Shown here: positions 1 to 14,431 of the stretch, in pieces
Numbering within the stretch: position 1 is the stretch's first letter
Layout: each line of letters begins with the position of its first letter
Program-made: the position numbers and the translations under genes
Source: Acanthacorydalis orientalis
Taxonomy: Eukaryota; Arthropoda; Insecta; Megaloptera; Corydalidae
Assembly (NCBI GenBank): GCA_034766995.1
Contig: CM068315.1
Location: 18,568,510 to 18,632,509, forward strand
Length of the DNA stretch: 64,000 bases
Direction of reading: 5' to 3'
Notes under the pieces: model-generated
Seen by the model: the letters and a program-made list of their open reading frames with translations, nothing else
What the model was told of the DNA's origin: nothing
The model's database searches: none

Positions 1-1010
<1,010 letters not shown>

Positions 1011-1357
1011 GTGCATGTGTGTACATGACCTACTGTTACATACAGTAGGTGGTACTATTGTTTCGTTATTTCATTCTCCAGATCAATTTGTAAAGTTGTA
1101 AAAGTGCATAGGAAGACATAAATATATATAAAAAACGGGGAAATATTATATTTCATGTACACTCTATAGAAATTATTTATTCGATTACGCTTTAAAGTAC
1201 ATAAATGTATATTATTGAGAATAAATTTACGCCCGTAATAATATTTACATTAACGTAAATGAATACAATTCTGCAATTACTGACATTTGTATGCTGAATA
1301 CAGTTTCAGTTATGATACTAATTATTATTAAAATGATCGAACATAATAAATTTATCA

Positions 1358-1365
1358 TATATATT

Positions 1366-1438
<73 letters not shown>
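1358..1438. repeat. compound (TA)n(TG)n microsatellite
   Basis: TA repeat passing directly into an about 12-unit TG repeat near 1415-1438. Open frames called across it only translate the repeat (YIYIYI, VCVCVC) and are not genes. Confidence 0.95.
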
Positions 1439-1473
1439 TTTTATTACGTTTCCATACTATTTATAACTCAGAT

Positions 1474-1478
<5 letters not shown>

Positions 1479-1541
<63 letters not shown>
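1479..1541. repeat. (TA)n microsatellite next to LINE 3' tail
   Basis: TA repeat abutting the trinucleotide tail of the minus-strand RTE-like LINE. Together with the TA tract at 3761-3823 it brackets the LINE on both sides. Confidence 0.95.
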
Positions 1542-1542
<1 letters not shown>

Positions 1543-3757
1543 CATCATCAACAACAACAATAATAATAATAACAACCTCTGTCAATCCACTGCTGTATAA
1601 ATGGTTCTTCCATGATTTTCCATTTTGTACGATTGAATACCTTTTTTTCTACTGATTCTTTTTTTCTAATAGCGCTACAGTTCAGGGTGAGCTTTGGCCT
1701 GCTTTAAGATGTTCCTCCACATTGGACGATCTTGTGCGATCATTCTCCAGTTATTAACTTGAATTGTCTGTACGTCATTCTCTACGCCGTCGAACCATCT
1801 AGCTCTGAGTCTACCTCTAGCTCTGGTACGATCTGGGATGGCGCGAAAAACTTCACTTTGAGCTCGGTTATTCTTCATTCTTATCAGGTGTCGAGCCCAT
1901 CTTAAACGCTGCGTCTTAGCAAAACGGACAATAACGTCGCTTCTTATTACCTCACTCAATTCGTAGTTATTTCTTTTGATATACTCTCGGTTTTCCAATT
2001 GTTTAGTACAAAGATTTTTTGTAAAATGTTTTTTTCAAACAACCGTAAACAGCTTTCATCTGCTTCAGTCATTAATCAGATTTTACATCCATATGTTACA
2101 ACTGAACGAAAAATTGCTGTAAATACTGTTAATTTTGCCTGTCTTGAAAGCAGTTATTTATTTACAATAAAATATTAATTTAATAAACATTTTAATTTCC
2201 TTATCCCACCTGTTCATTGGTCTCTTTCTTGGTCTTTTTATGTTCCTTGGTTCCCAGTTAATAATTTTTGTTGTCCATCGGTTATTTTCCCCTCTTGCAT
2301 CATGCCCCGGTCATTTCTATTTCAGATATATTACTCTTCTTATTACATCTGTGACTCCTGTCTGTTTTCGTATTGATTCTATTCTTTTCCTATGTCTTTT
2401 TGTTATTCTTAGCATACATCTTTCCATACTTCTCTTTTTTGTTTGGAGTCTTTGAATGATTTTGGTGTTAAGCACCCAAGTTTTGCTATCATAGGTAAGG
2501 ACTATAGTATACATTGATCAAATACTTTTTTCTTCAAACAGAATGGAATTGTTGATTTAAGTATAGAAGCGTTTCGTCCAAATGAGCTCTATCCCATTTT
2601 TATTCTCCTATTTACTTATTCACTGAATGATCCACCTTTGCTGATCTCTTTTCTTCGACGAATGAATCATCTTTGTTGATAAGCTGGCCTAGATATACTT
2701 CGTAAACTCTTCTATTTCTGTTTCTTTTTATTTAAATTTTCTTCGGACAGACAAGCGCATTAAACGACACTTTTGTTTTTGCGTGGTTTTTGCTTAGGCC
2801 ATTTTTTTAACTGGCATCATCTAATTCTTTTATCTTCTTTTGTAGGTCTTCCGGAGTACTTGCGAAGATAAGGATATTATCAACAAACCGGAGGTGACTT
2901 AATCTTTTGTCTTATTTCGATTCCTTTCTCCTCTTAGTCGAGCAATTTGAATACTTCTTCTAAAGCTGCAGTAAATAATTTCGACGAAATTGCATCTCAC
3001 TGTCTTATACATTTCTCGATTTTTATCTTTTTTGTTTTTTCTGTAGCTTCACCGTCAAGGTTTCTTTGTATTTCTTGTAGATGTTATCTATCAACTCGAT
3101 GTATGTGTCCTCTATGCCATGATTCTTTAATTGATATGGTAATAGAATCAAATACCTTTTCATGGTTTATAAATTCAAATCATACTGGTATTTGATATTA
3201 ATTTGACCGGATGATTACTTCCCTCACTACCTGAATGTGATCCATTATACTAAAGCCGCTTTGAAATCCTGCTTGTTCCCTTGGTTGAGTGAAGTCTACC
3301 TGTGCTTGTAGACTTTATGAAATTATTTTTGTAAATATCTTATATATTGTAGGTAGTTGATTAATTAGCTGGTAATTTTTCAAATCCTCTTTATCGTCTT
3401 TCTTGTGTAGAAGAATTACAATGATTTCGTTCCATTTATCTGGGATAGCTCTTTTTTCTATACACGATGTTAATATGTAAACAAGAACTTTTTCAGTTTT
3501 TTCTTGTACCAGCTTGAAGATTTCTACTATTAATCCATCATTTCCTAGTGATCTTCCATTTTTCGTATTATTTATTACATATGAAATCTTTTACGACAGT
3601 ACTGGTGGGACACATTGGTTTGTAAGTTTTCTATCCTTGTTTTCTTCATTACATATACTTTTATATAGGTTAGTGTAAAATTCTTCTAACCTCTTGATGA
3701 TCGAAATTTTGTTAAATATTCTACTGCCATCCTATGATTTTCGAGCAATTATATGCT

Positions 3758-3759
<2 letters not shown>
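1541..3759 (-). mobile_element. degenerate RTE-like non-LTR retrotransposon (LINE)
   Basis: A decayed LINE about 2.2 kb long on the minus strand. Going down in coordinate, the minus-strand frames show recognisable blocks of an insect RTE-type reverse transcriptase: an early RT block, the FxQPREQAGF-type block near 3250-3310, the palm motif near 2830-2895, the LTYDSKTWVLN block near 2475-2510 and the C-terminal QRLRWARHLIRM block near 1880-1915. Its downstream end runs into short trinucleotide repeats (ATC, AAC, AAT on the plus strand at 1541-1575), the tail type typical of RTE elements. The 5' end is not defined; the endonuclease domain is missing or unrecognisable. Stops and frameshifts are frequent, so this is a dead copy. 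Confidence 0.82.
1675..3735 (-). pseudogene. reverse transcriptase pseudogene of the RTE-like LINE
   Basis: The enzyme would have copied the element RNA into DNA at the nicked target. I place it by conserved RT blocks read across three frames. The palm motif, normally with a YADD/FADD core, reads RFVDNILIFASTPEDLQKKI (about 2834-2891), so the metal-binding DD has become DN. A block resembling SPKLFTAALEEVF lies near 2940-2990. The last 107 codons (1675-1998) are still one open frame ending in KAHPEL, close to the usual RTE C-terminus. Several in-frame stops and frameshifts separate the blocks. Identification rests on remembered family patterns; a protein search would settle the clade. Confidence 0.8.

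Positions 3760-3760
<1 letters not shown>

Positions 3761-3823
<63 letters not shown>
3761..3823. repeat. (TA)n microsatellite
   Basis: About 31 TA units immediately upstream, in transcription sense, of the LINE remnant. Confidence 0.97.
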
Positions 3824-3825
<2 letters not shown>

Positions 3826-6800
3826 AATGAGAAAAGAACTTTTTTACTTTTATTTCACTTATCGTAGGAATAAAAAATCATATGACACCTGCTACGCTAT
3901 GTCGTTTCCATAGTTCTTAGAATATTAACCTTATAACAAATTAACAATCGAAAACTATATAACAAAAAGTATAACTATAGATTATTTGAACATTCTGTAA
4001 CAGAATTTGAAATGAAAGTTTGAATGAAATATAATTTACTTTACTATTAATGTTTCATTCGTTGAAAACGTTTGTAGATAAATTAAATAGACTGTTTTTA
4101 AATGCTGAAAGATTTACTTGTGAAATCAATCTTTCCTTTTAATCGATTGTCCAAGCCGATTGTATTTACTATTATTTTTAAAAATATAAATATTGTAAAT
4201 GAAACGATAGATTATAGGCGACAAGAATGAACGAACTACAAAAAAAGTATGTATTTTCAATAAAAATTAATCGCCGGTCGTTGAAGAGAAAAATATGAAA
4301 ACAATGAATTAATACGAATAAAAGTATTTTCAAATAAATAAATACTAGTTCTGAGAGCGCTGCTTGTTGAATTTCAAGTGTTCTTTTAATTTTATTTGCA
4401 GACATATCGACGGTTGTTCAATTTATTGGCCGACGGAATTTTTACCTTAATACTTTTTAAATTACAACGTTCGAGGGTCGCCAGTTACACGAGCGTCGAT
4501 TAAAATTATCGTCCTATTGATCACCATTAACCCTACACAAAATGTTCTTAACTACTGCAGTCGTTACAATTTCATATAATGACCAGACATTATAATCGTC
4601 CGGAACACATTGTTTGTTGGTTCTGATTCGCCAACTTTCTATTGATCTATATTTATTTATAAGCGTTCGGCAGCGCTGTGATAAGAGAATGGACAGTAAT
4701 TGCTGTCCGTATGGAAACGTTCTCCTTTATTCGCAAACGACGACGAGATAACAGATGTATGTACAGCACAATGAGCCGAAAATGAATTATTTTAAAATTT
4801 ATTCTCATGTGTGTGTGTATGTGTGGGATGCGATGTTCACGAACAATTGCTTTCGAAATGTATCGAACAAAACGTTCAATGATGCCCGGTAAGTATTCGA
4901 CTGTGGATCGATAGTGAATTTACAAACAACTATATGTTTTATCGAAAAGATCAACTGTGCAGGACAACATTAAAAAAGTCGTTTTACTAAAACAAAGGTA
5001 ATTATACATTAACGATAACCAACCTCTCTTTGTTCGCAAGTAGCGATTAATTAAATCAAATCGTTTCGACTCCTTTTAATCAACCGAGTGAATAATTAAA
5101 AGACAAATATATCGATCGCCTATTTCCTGAAGCATAGAAATAATTTACAAAAAAGCTCACTTCTGTCCATCAATCGTTGTTAGTTGATTCGAACAATAGT
5201 CGGAAACATCTCGTTTAATCCTAATTTATTTCAAATTAAACAGCTCCTCAATTATTTAATTTGGAAAATACACAATTATTTTTTCAGTGAGCTTATTATT
5301 TCTCTAATTATTAACTACCATCGCGAAAAAGAATTATCGCTAAACGAAAAGAAAATGTTTTAAGAGATTTTTGTAAAAATCTAATCCCACGCTATATGGA
5401 AAGTAATAAAATTTTAACTCTTCCATCCCGACACCATTTTAAAATCTCCTTTCCTATGTAATGAACATAGTTTATCGCTAATATTTTCCATGAGAATTAC
5501 TATTAATGAAAGAATAGAACGATTCTTAATTAATTAAACATCAATTTTAATCTTAACGTCACCGATTAATATCAATAGAACATTTAAATTACTGGAAAAT
5601 AAAGAAATATAATTAGAAAGATTAAGTGAAAAAAATGTCACTTCTCTTCCTCATATCCAACATTTCACAATCAGTAAACTGACATTTATTGAATAACGCA
5701 TGCGTACCAGGGTTGAGGTTGCTTTTGAAATAAAATAGAATTAAAGTGATATTTGCGGTTTATATCAATATTTTTTACACTCATTAGTAATATTACTAAA
5801 TAATAGAGGATAGCAAGAAATATCAGTGTTCTATGAATAACAGAAAGAAGAATATTTGTAAATAAAATCATACGTCCACCTAAGTTGACCGCACCGAAAC
5901 GGGAGAGTTAATAAAACCAAAATTTCAGTCCTGTAATCGATAATTATTCTTTCAAAACTATTTTTAACATTTCGCAGTAGTGTTCGCTATTCATTATAAT
6001 AAATTTTTCTTTTCCATCTCATCAAAATGACAACTAATGATAACTCCAGCAGAAATAAAATTCCACATAATAACTTCGGAGCTACTTAACCAGATGCAGC
6101 TACAGGATTTATATTAGAACAATAACACACACACACATAAATGTATAAACATATATTTTAATATATTCTCATTTTCTTGAAGAACGGTACTGAATTTCGA
6201 ATAATTGTTCATGGGTAACTTAATATTTCAAATGTAAAAATCTAATCATATACACTATTCTAAAATCCTCTTATAGCATTGTTCAACTCGTCATATTCAA
6301 TTGAATGATCTATTCACATCACAATTTATCAGTGTGTTTCATTATTGAAAATTGATGGAAAATTGTTTTAAAAAATATTTATAATTTTCGTTTATCATAT
6401 AAGCTCGTCATTGAACTCTATTACTTAATTATTCGATAACTGTGTAGACTCTGCATGGACAGTTTACTTCATATCGTGCACAAAATCTTATTTTTCTATT
6501 TTTATGTACCCTTGCACTCTTAAAATGCCCATAAGCAACAATGAAAAATAACTAATAATTATTTATTGTAAATTTTTATCAAAATAATGTCTGTGGTCAC
6601 TGAGGTGAAAATTCATAGACAAAAAAATATTGATTCAGAAAACGTTCAGAACGAAAAGTAAATATGACGATTTTTCTAGTTCTAATGTGAAATTGGTGCA
6701 ACCCTATGTTAAGTATTATAATAGAAATATTTTTCTATATATAAAAAATATTTCCATCGCAATATTTCCATTAAATATACATTTTTTTTCGTGTAGGCTA

Positions 6801-7388
6801 CCCCTTGCAATGTTGTTCCCACCGCCACACTTTACAAGTAGCATGTTAACCATTTCCATTTATTCGATTCCGATCATTTCCGATGTTTCACGAACCTTCA
6901 TGTTCGTCGATTCCAATGAAACAGTATTCGGGCACGCTCAGTTGTACTTTGGTCTCTCCAAATGATACTCTAGACAAAGTATCATGTGTCTATGTACAGA
7001 AGAATACAAATCAATTACGAATATCGTGTAGATAAGAATTTTAGAATAAATTTACAATAAGTTTTCTTTTCAAATTCACTATTTTTTCGGTTTCATTTAA
7101 AATCAAAAAATAAATTTCATTAGATAATATCTATATTTCGGTTTTCATTTTTCATTTAAAAATTGTTAACACTTAACGAGAGTATGTGAAGCGAGCGAGA
7201 GTGGAGTCCCCCGGAGGTCGGTGAACGTAGCAAGTAAGAGGCGGAGCCCATTGGTAAAATAAATAATAAAGAAGAAAAATCATAATATAAAAATGAAAAT
7301 AATAACTTGTAATAAATTAACTTCCCCGAGTATTCGAGTAAAATTCCAAAATTATGTTACTAGTCAAGTGAAAACAGTAATGTTTATA
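3824..7388. other. 3.5 kb without a recognisable gene
   Basis: Mostly AT-rich DNA. A GC-richer patch at 4640-4760 contains the palindrome GGACAG-TAATTG-CTGTCC (4691-4708) around a homeodomain-like TAATTG core. A donor-like CCCGGTAAGT lies at 4885-4894 without a convincing acceptor. A patch at 7180-7250 is rich in GCGAGCGAG and GGCGGAGCCC motifs and may be an interspersed-repeat scrap. The 111-codon frame at 6630-6965 shows no motif I know. Confidence 0.4.
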
Positions 7389-8499
<1,111 letters not shown>

Positions 8500-8559
8500 T
8501 CATAAAAATAAGAAACGTGAATAACAGAGTAGAATAAATTTTGAATAAAGCATAATATA

Positions 8560-8587
8560 TCTTATATATACATATATATATATATGA

Positions 8588-8641
<54 letters not shown>

Positions 8642-8679
8642 GAGTATATATATATATATACGTATGTGTGTGTGTGTGT
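8560..8679. repeat. compound (TA)n repeat with TATGAGTATA interruptions and (TG)n end
   Basis: Two similar blocks of TA repeat, each interrupted by TATATGAGTATA, then ACGTATG(TG)n. Open frames on both strands here are repeat translations. Confidence 0.93.
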
Positions 8680-11165
8680 TATCTTTATAAATGACATGAA
8701 TGTTTAGAAGTGAACTATGCAGCATGCAAGCAACTAACTTCTTTCGTCCTTTCTTGAATGGCATTATACATCAGATGTACATTCTACGAGAAAGTCAAGA
8801 AACTAAAAAGAAACATACAAAAGAGAAGTAGAAGAAGACTTGGTAGTCGCTGAACATTAGCTTCCACTATTTTATTTTTACATGACAGTATTCTGTTGAG
8901 CAGAGCTACAAACACGACTTACAAGAAATTCGAGACTGGCGTGTTTCTTGCCATTTCTCTAGAGTTTTCCAATTTCAATCTTATAAGTGACGTTTTTCTC
9001 TACGAATGCGTCGCCATTGTTTTTTTTTCGCGGAGCGCTCTCCCGGAGATTATAATGTTTTATAAGTCGGTAAAAAAATTTTTCAGCGAATCGGAACAAG
9101 ATTTATAACTGTTATCAATTTTTTCATCGAGCCGCAAACAAACGACACACTGTATATAGTAGCTAGGCTCGATGAAATCGAAAGACTGGTTAAAAAAAAT
9201 TACCGGACGATGCCAATGTTTTATACGCTGTGTAGTTTTTTGATTTTTTTAAAAAAATATATACACTTTTTGCTAGCCCAACAGTTTATTATCAACATTG
9301 AACAACTGTTTTAAGGATATTTAACAACACTATATCCTCTGTGTATATTTTCAATTCTTATAAACGACAATATTCCTAATCAGTCGACTATAATTGCTAT
9401 GCTATTTTTTCAGATCAGCAAGATCAGATACTACTGTCGTCTCACATCCATTGTACAACAGAAAACTTTTAAATTTCAAATCGATACGATTAATATTTAA
9501 TCATCGACGGACCGAGAACATTTCCAGCACAGCACAGTCTCATTAATAGTACGTTCCTAATAACGCTATAATATGAGAAAGAGGGAACAGGCAGCATTTA
9601 CTTGCCATTGACCAAGTTAGTGAAATAAAAGTTCGTCGAGTTAATTTAGACGGAACGTCGCATGCTCAGACAGTTGTTGAAAACTTTTTCCTTTTTTTAT
9701 TTGATGTTAGTGATTTGATTAATTTGAATTGAGTTTTATAAAAGACTCGCGCACAAAAGTTTCTTTTTGATGTTTTCATTCGCATGTATCATTTTTATTC
9801 ATAAAAATTTTATACGACTTGATTAAATCTTGTCAAAGATATTCTCCGTTTACATTTCATTTATTATTGCCATTTATTAATAAAGTAGAAATATTTTTCT
9901 CTTCGCAACACGATTTTCTTTGACAAAAAAACGTCTATGTCGTAATTACAACACTTTCGTACTCGCGACTGAGCCTCACGGTCGACGGAATTTAATAATT
10001 CATCGAAAATGTACGAACGTATACACATGAGTTCACAGATGTTCATACACACATACATAAACTATAACTTTATGTATTGATAAATTGTATTTTAAAACGA
10101 AAGAATACAATTAACAGAATCTTTACAAGTCATGACTGAAAAAAAAACCATAAAAAACATACTTCATCATATTAAAGATACCATTTGTGTTTTTTCTTAT
10201 CATACAATCGAATAAACTCCTTTACCTTTTACACTAATTTGAAGTTCGATCCAAAAAAAACGATCAAAGTATAAAAAACTGTACTATCGGGAGGATAAAT
10301 CGGAAAAACCTGTAAAATAAAATCAAGACTTTAATAACGCAATAAATATTAAAACGGGATCGTGTGTACCCTTTTCGTTCAAAATTTCATGACAGAAAAC
10401 ACGTTCAATTTAAATTCAGACATTAATCATTCAGTCTGCAGAGGACTAACTTGACTTACAACTCTATTTTTCAATAGTACGAATGGTAAGGATAAGTCGA
10501 ATAGAAACATGAACAACACGCACACAAACAGGTGTATTTAATTATAGTGTGCGTGTATGTGCGAGCGTATATATGCAATTAAAATAACTGTAGTTGAAAT
10601 ACACATTCAACTCACCAAAGATTTAAATTATTTTAAACAATAAAGAGTCTAAAAAGAAATATAAAATAACATAAAAATTAATGCAACTATTATCAAAAAT
10701 ATGCAATTGTTCCTCTGTAATCGTCATTAAATGATTCTATCAAATATCATCGATTAATAAACCTATAAGGGTGTAACAAATATCAAACAAATAAAATCAA
10801 GTTTTCTCATTCATTCATTTCTCTTTTCATATCTACGTACAAAACAATTGAATATAGACACTTTTTTAACTTCTAACTATTTAAACTCCATTTATTTTAT
10901 AGTGGCCAGTACGGTTCTTTGACAACTAAAATGTTATTTAAACCTTTCAATCAATACGTCATTAAGATGCCAAAAATGCACTTTATATATTTATATATAA
11001 ATGTGTGTTTCTAGCACCACTATTAGCTTCATTCATGTTTTGTCCCATATTCCAAGTACTTTTTTGTTTTGCAATAAAACGACAAGGTTCTACCTTCATG
11101 AAAACGCTGTTGACCATCGTCTATAGACAATATTGTATGTTTGTAGAGTATATACATACACAGTT
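8680..11165. other. 2.5 kb AT-rich, no recognisable gene
   Basis: I see no coding motif. A perfect 12-bp inverted repeat TTTCATCGAGCC (9122-9133) / GGCTCGATGAAA (9166-9177) brackets a 32-nt loop. A short GC-richer minus-strand frame at 9864-10058 has no recognisable feature. Confidence 0.4.
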
Positions 11166-11184
11166 TTATATATAAGTATATATG

Positions 11185-11247
<63 letters not shown>

Positions 11248-11284
11248 GTATATATATAGATAGAGAGATATATAAGTATATATG

Positions 11285-11360
<76 letters not shown>

Positions 11361-11375
11361 GATAGATAGATAGAT
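11166..11375. repeat. tandemly duplicated compound TA microsatellite
   Basis: Two successive about 105-bp units, each made of TATATAAGTATATATGTATG, a long TA run, then GTATATATATAGATAGA. The second begins near 11270. This is higher-order duplication of a whole microsatellite array rather than simple slippage. Long frames called across it (YIYIYI) are artefacts. Confidence 0.9.
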
Positions 11376-11399
11376 GTAGAGAAAGAATAGAAAGGTCGT

Positions 11400-11720
11400 G
11401 TACGTGCCGTACACATGCAGACACGACTATATCAGTGTTCGCCAAGGCGCCGAGCGACAACATTCGACGACGCCACGCACACCGGCGAGCGGTCGAGATC
11501 TCTGAACCCCGTGAGGGCTGTGCCGTAGTCCACCGGTTCTTCTTCGGTCACGCAAACCTCCACGCAAGTGTCCACTTGGGCGTAACGCGTAATAGAAAAA
11601 GAAAACGTCTTCAATTCCCCGAACAATTCATTCCAATTTATGTCTTCTGCAGTGCGCGAGAAGCGGCGAAATGACCAAACTCGAAAGGACTTTCCTTCGC
11701 TCGCTCCTTAGTACATTCAT
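11400..11720. promoter_or_regulatory. GC/CpG-rich island
   Basis: A sharp rise in GC and CpG content compared with the AT-rich flanks, open on both strands. It could be a promoter or enhancer, or a coding exon (see 11432-11646). No core promoter motif can be assigned with confidence. Confidence 0.35.
11432..11646 (-). CDS. possible terminal coding exon, product unknown
   Basis: A minus-strand frame of 70 codons ends in TGA at 11434-11432. It is preceded by an acceptor-like pyrimidine stretch ending CGCGCACTGCAG. Codons have strongly GC-rich third positions (GTG, GAC, TGC, CTC, CGC), unlike the surroundings. The peptide includes [16 protein letters not shown] and ends [10 protein letters not shown] do not recognise it. 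The plus strand is also open here because of the base composition, so this may be a non-coding CpG island instead. Confidence 0.22.
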
Positions 11721-12289
11721 TCGGCGTGTGTGCATGTGTGTGAATGGGTAGGTATTGTGAGTGTCTGTCTGTCTGCTATTTGCAACGGAAGCGAAACACA
11801 CTGATGGCTATTTGCTCTCTCGAAGAATTGTTTCAATCGGACGTGATATTGTTGTGGATACTAAATAAATAAGCGATTTTTAGATTTTTTTTCACATATG
11901 TGACGCGAATCGGTAAACAAGGAACAGTGCTCGAATGAAATTTGGTTCTTATACAGCTCAAAGTCCCACTATACATAATCTCTCAAAAAATTTCGAATAA
12001 ATATCAGTATTTTAAAAACAATTGACTACTACTTAGAAAAGACGTGTCCTTAAATATACATGATTTATTTTCATAATTAAAATATTGTATAAAACTATAT
12101 ATAAGATATATTTCAGTATTTTATTATATATATATATATATATCCCTGATATATATTCCTGTATGATATATTCCTGTGGTTTCAAATATTCCTGATTTGA
12201 AGTACTTGGGCTTTAATTTCCTAGAAAGTAACACCCCCTGCATCCTATATAAACCATCTGTTTCATAAAATTGTCATTACTTATTTTTC
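11721..12289. other. no recognisable gene
   Basis: AT-rich spacer with a short TA run at 12123-12143. The mariner remnant downstream may begin within this interval, near 12225, but I cannot fix its 5' end. Confidence 0.4.
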
Positions 12290-13060
12290 GACAGACGTTA
12301 GAAACAGCGAACATTTAGTGAAATGTCAGCATGATTCAAAATAAAAGCGAGTGAAATGCTGTTAGCAGCTTTGGGACTTTGTATCGGGAAGGAGAAAGAA
12401 GTAATTGACTTCATTGTTATAGGCGATTAAAATATGGTTCTGTATCATGATCTTACTTAAAAATGGAGTCAATGGAATGGCATCGAAAAGGCAAACCAGG
12501 CGCAAAGAAGGCGAAGGTTACCAATATTACCCGAAAGGTCACGGCGAAAGTTTTTTTAGAATTCACAAAGAATCATTATGATCAATTTTAAAGAAAGAAA
12601 CACTGTAATAAATGTCGATTATTATGCGTTATTACTGAGACAACTTTGTCAAAAAATAATTGGAAAACGTCACGGGAGAGTCTCTCGAGGTGTTCTTCTT
12701 CTACATGACAAAGTACCCGTCCATACCACTGTAGTTGTAAAGGCTGCTGTTCGAGAATGCGACTTTCAAGAAATCGCCCACCCAATTTACAGTCGAGACC
12801 TGGCCCCTAGTGACTATTTTTGATTCACTAAATTGAAAGCCGGTCTTCGAGGGGGAAAAATTGGCAGCGACGAGGAAGTACAAGTAGCAGTTTTGACCCA
12901 TTTTCAAGACAAAACTTCAGAGTACTTTAATTAAACTTGTTACATTGCTTTAATTGAACACTGTAAAAAGTGTACAGAAATCAAAGAAGAATATATTGAA
13001 AAATAATAAAAAAAAATGTTATTGAAAAATAATAAAAGAAAACATTATTTTAGGTCCATC
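12290..13060 (+). mobile_element. degenerate 5'-shortened mariner transposon
   Basis: A plus-strand mariner remnant. Across two frames it shows a block equivalent to SMEWHRKGKPGAKKAKV (12460-12515), then, in one 81-codon open frame at 12578-12823, LHDKVPVHTT carrying the second catalytic Asp and YSRDLAPSDYF carrying the third, with 34 residues between them (DD34D). A stop follows immediately. A C-terminal block KKCTEIKEEYIEK lies at 12965-13003. The N-terminal DNA-binding domain is mostly gone and terminal repeats are not evident; the 3' end is probably near 13060. It is inactive. Confidence 0.78.
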
Positions 13061-13622
13061 CGGTAAGGAAAATTAGTCACAGCCATATAAAATAAAAAAT
13101 ATCTTCTGCAAGAATAATAATAATATACTTATTTAAGATAAATCAGTCCGATGGGAGATATATTTTTAAAAACATATTTATCAGTTATTATATATTCCCT
13201 ATTTTAGCCTGTCACTAAAATCAGGCATATAAGATGAAAATTATTCTAAAATAAAATATTTCAATTCATTCGAAGCTCTTAATTCTTCATTGAAAATTGG
13301 ATATTTGTTGTTAATTCCTCTAAACAGTTACAATCATGTTTAATGAAGTAGTAAGTCAAAAAACTAAATCCAAGACAACATTAAATTAATATTTTGTAAT
13401 TAACACATCGATAGAACATAAAAATGACAATAAACAAAGTTACTGTTCAAAGCAGGATGAGATGGCTCTGAAGTTTGACAAATTAACTAATGTGAATTCA
13501 ATATTTTTTTAAAAAAATTAACTTATAGATTTTATTTAGAAAGAGTTACTGATGAAACTATGAATAAAAATAGACCGAAAAGCTATTATAAACCTAATAC
13601 ATATTAACAAACTCAAATAATA
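13061..13622. other. no recognisable gene
   Basis: AT-rich spacer between two mariner remnants; nothing supported. Confidence 0.45.
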
Positions 13623-14431
13623 TTAGATTGGTAGAAAAATAATTGAGGTTTATGACCTTCAAATTCATATACATTTTTTAATTTAAGTGATTTTAATAGT
13701 GGTCAAGAACTGTTGGATGACTGACGCCTAACTTTTATCAATCTCTCGAATTGTTGTGCGTGGTTCTGATTCGAACTAATGTCTTCAGTTGTTCGTTATG
13801 AACTGAAGGACACTCGACACCTTCTTCATCTTCAAAGTTTTCACCCCCAGGACGAAATTCTTGGAACCACTATTACACCGTACATTCCTTAAAAATACCC
13901 GCATCAAAATCATTGTTTCGTTTACGAGCAGTTTCTGCTGCTTTACCACACATTTTGAACTCGTTTCGAAAAAAAATGCTCTTACTTGCTTCTTTCCTCA
14001 TCTTTATTCAATTCAATAGCCCAATTCAAAGTAAAATCTATATAATAAAAACTCACATTTCTCGTCACTTTTTCTGCAGGACAAAGTCTATGCCGACGAA
14101 AATTTTTATCTATGGTGACGAGAAATGCTTGCTTTGTCAGCTCATAGCTTTGAATTTTAATTCATTGAGTTTCGTTCTTACGTATTTTTTTATGTTTGAG
14201 TATATTATTTTCTAAAAACAAATAAATAGTTTTCCTTTCTATATTTCTTTCTATTTTCCCGATAATTTTAATAGATTATATATTAGTTAATAATAAAACC
14301 AAAATCGATATCGCCAAAATACATACAGAAAAATGCACTTAAAATGATATTCACAACATGACACTTGCATTCAAAAAAATAAAATTAGAATTCAGAAAAC
14401 AAAAACAGTAATGATTTCCCTACCAATCTAA
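13623..14431 (-). mobile_element. mariner-derived MITE-like copy with an internal insertion
   Basis: Ends TTAGATTGGTAGAAAAATAA and ...CCTACCAATCTAA form terminal inverted repeats with TA on both sides (13621-13622, 14432-14433). The interior is homologous along its length to the copies at 7389-8499 and 21828-22380, but about 250 bp of unrelated DNA (about 14037-14288) interrupts it. That insert starts near a perfect 13-bp inverted repeat CATTTCTCGTCAC (14056-14068) / GTGACGAGAAATG (14115-14127). The 100-codon plus-strand frame at 13913-14215 is a chance frame across this junction. Confidence 0.78.

Noticed and set aside
6630..6965. 111-codon plus-strand frame
   Set aside because: Amino-acid composition follows AT-rich DNA in its first half, no motif, no splice or start context.
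11029..11463. 144-codon minus-strand frame
   Set aside because: Most of it is TA-repeat translation, joined by chance to short flanking frames.
13913..14215. 100-codon plus-strand frame as a gene
   Set aside because: It crosses the junction between an antisense MITE segment and its insert, so it is a chance frame.
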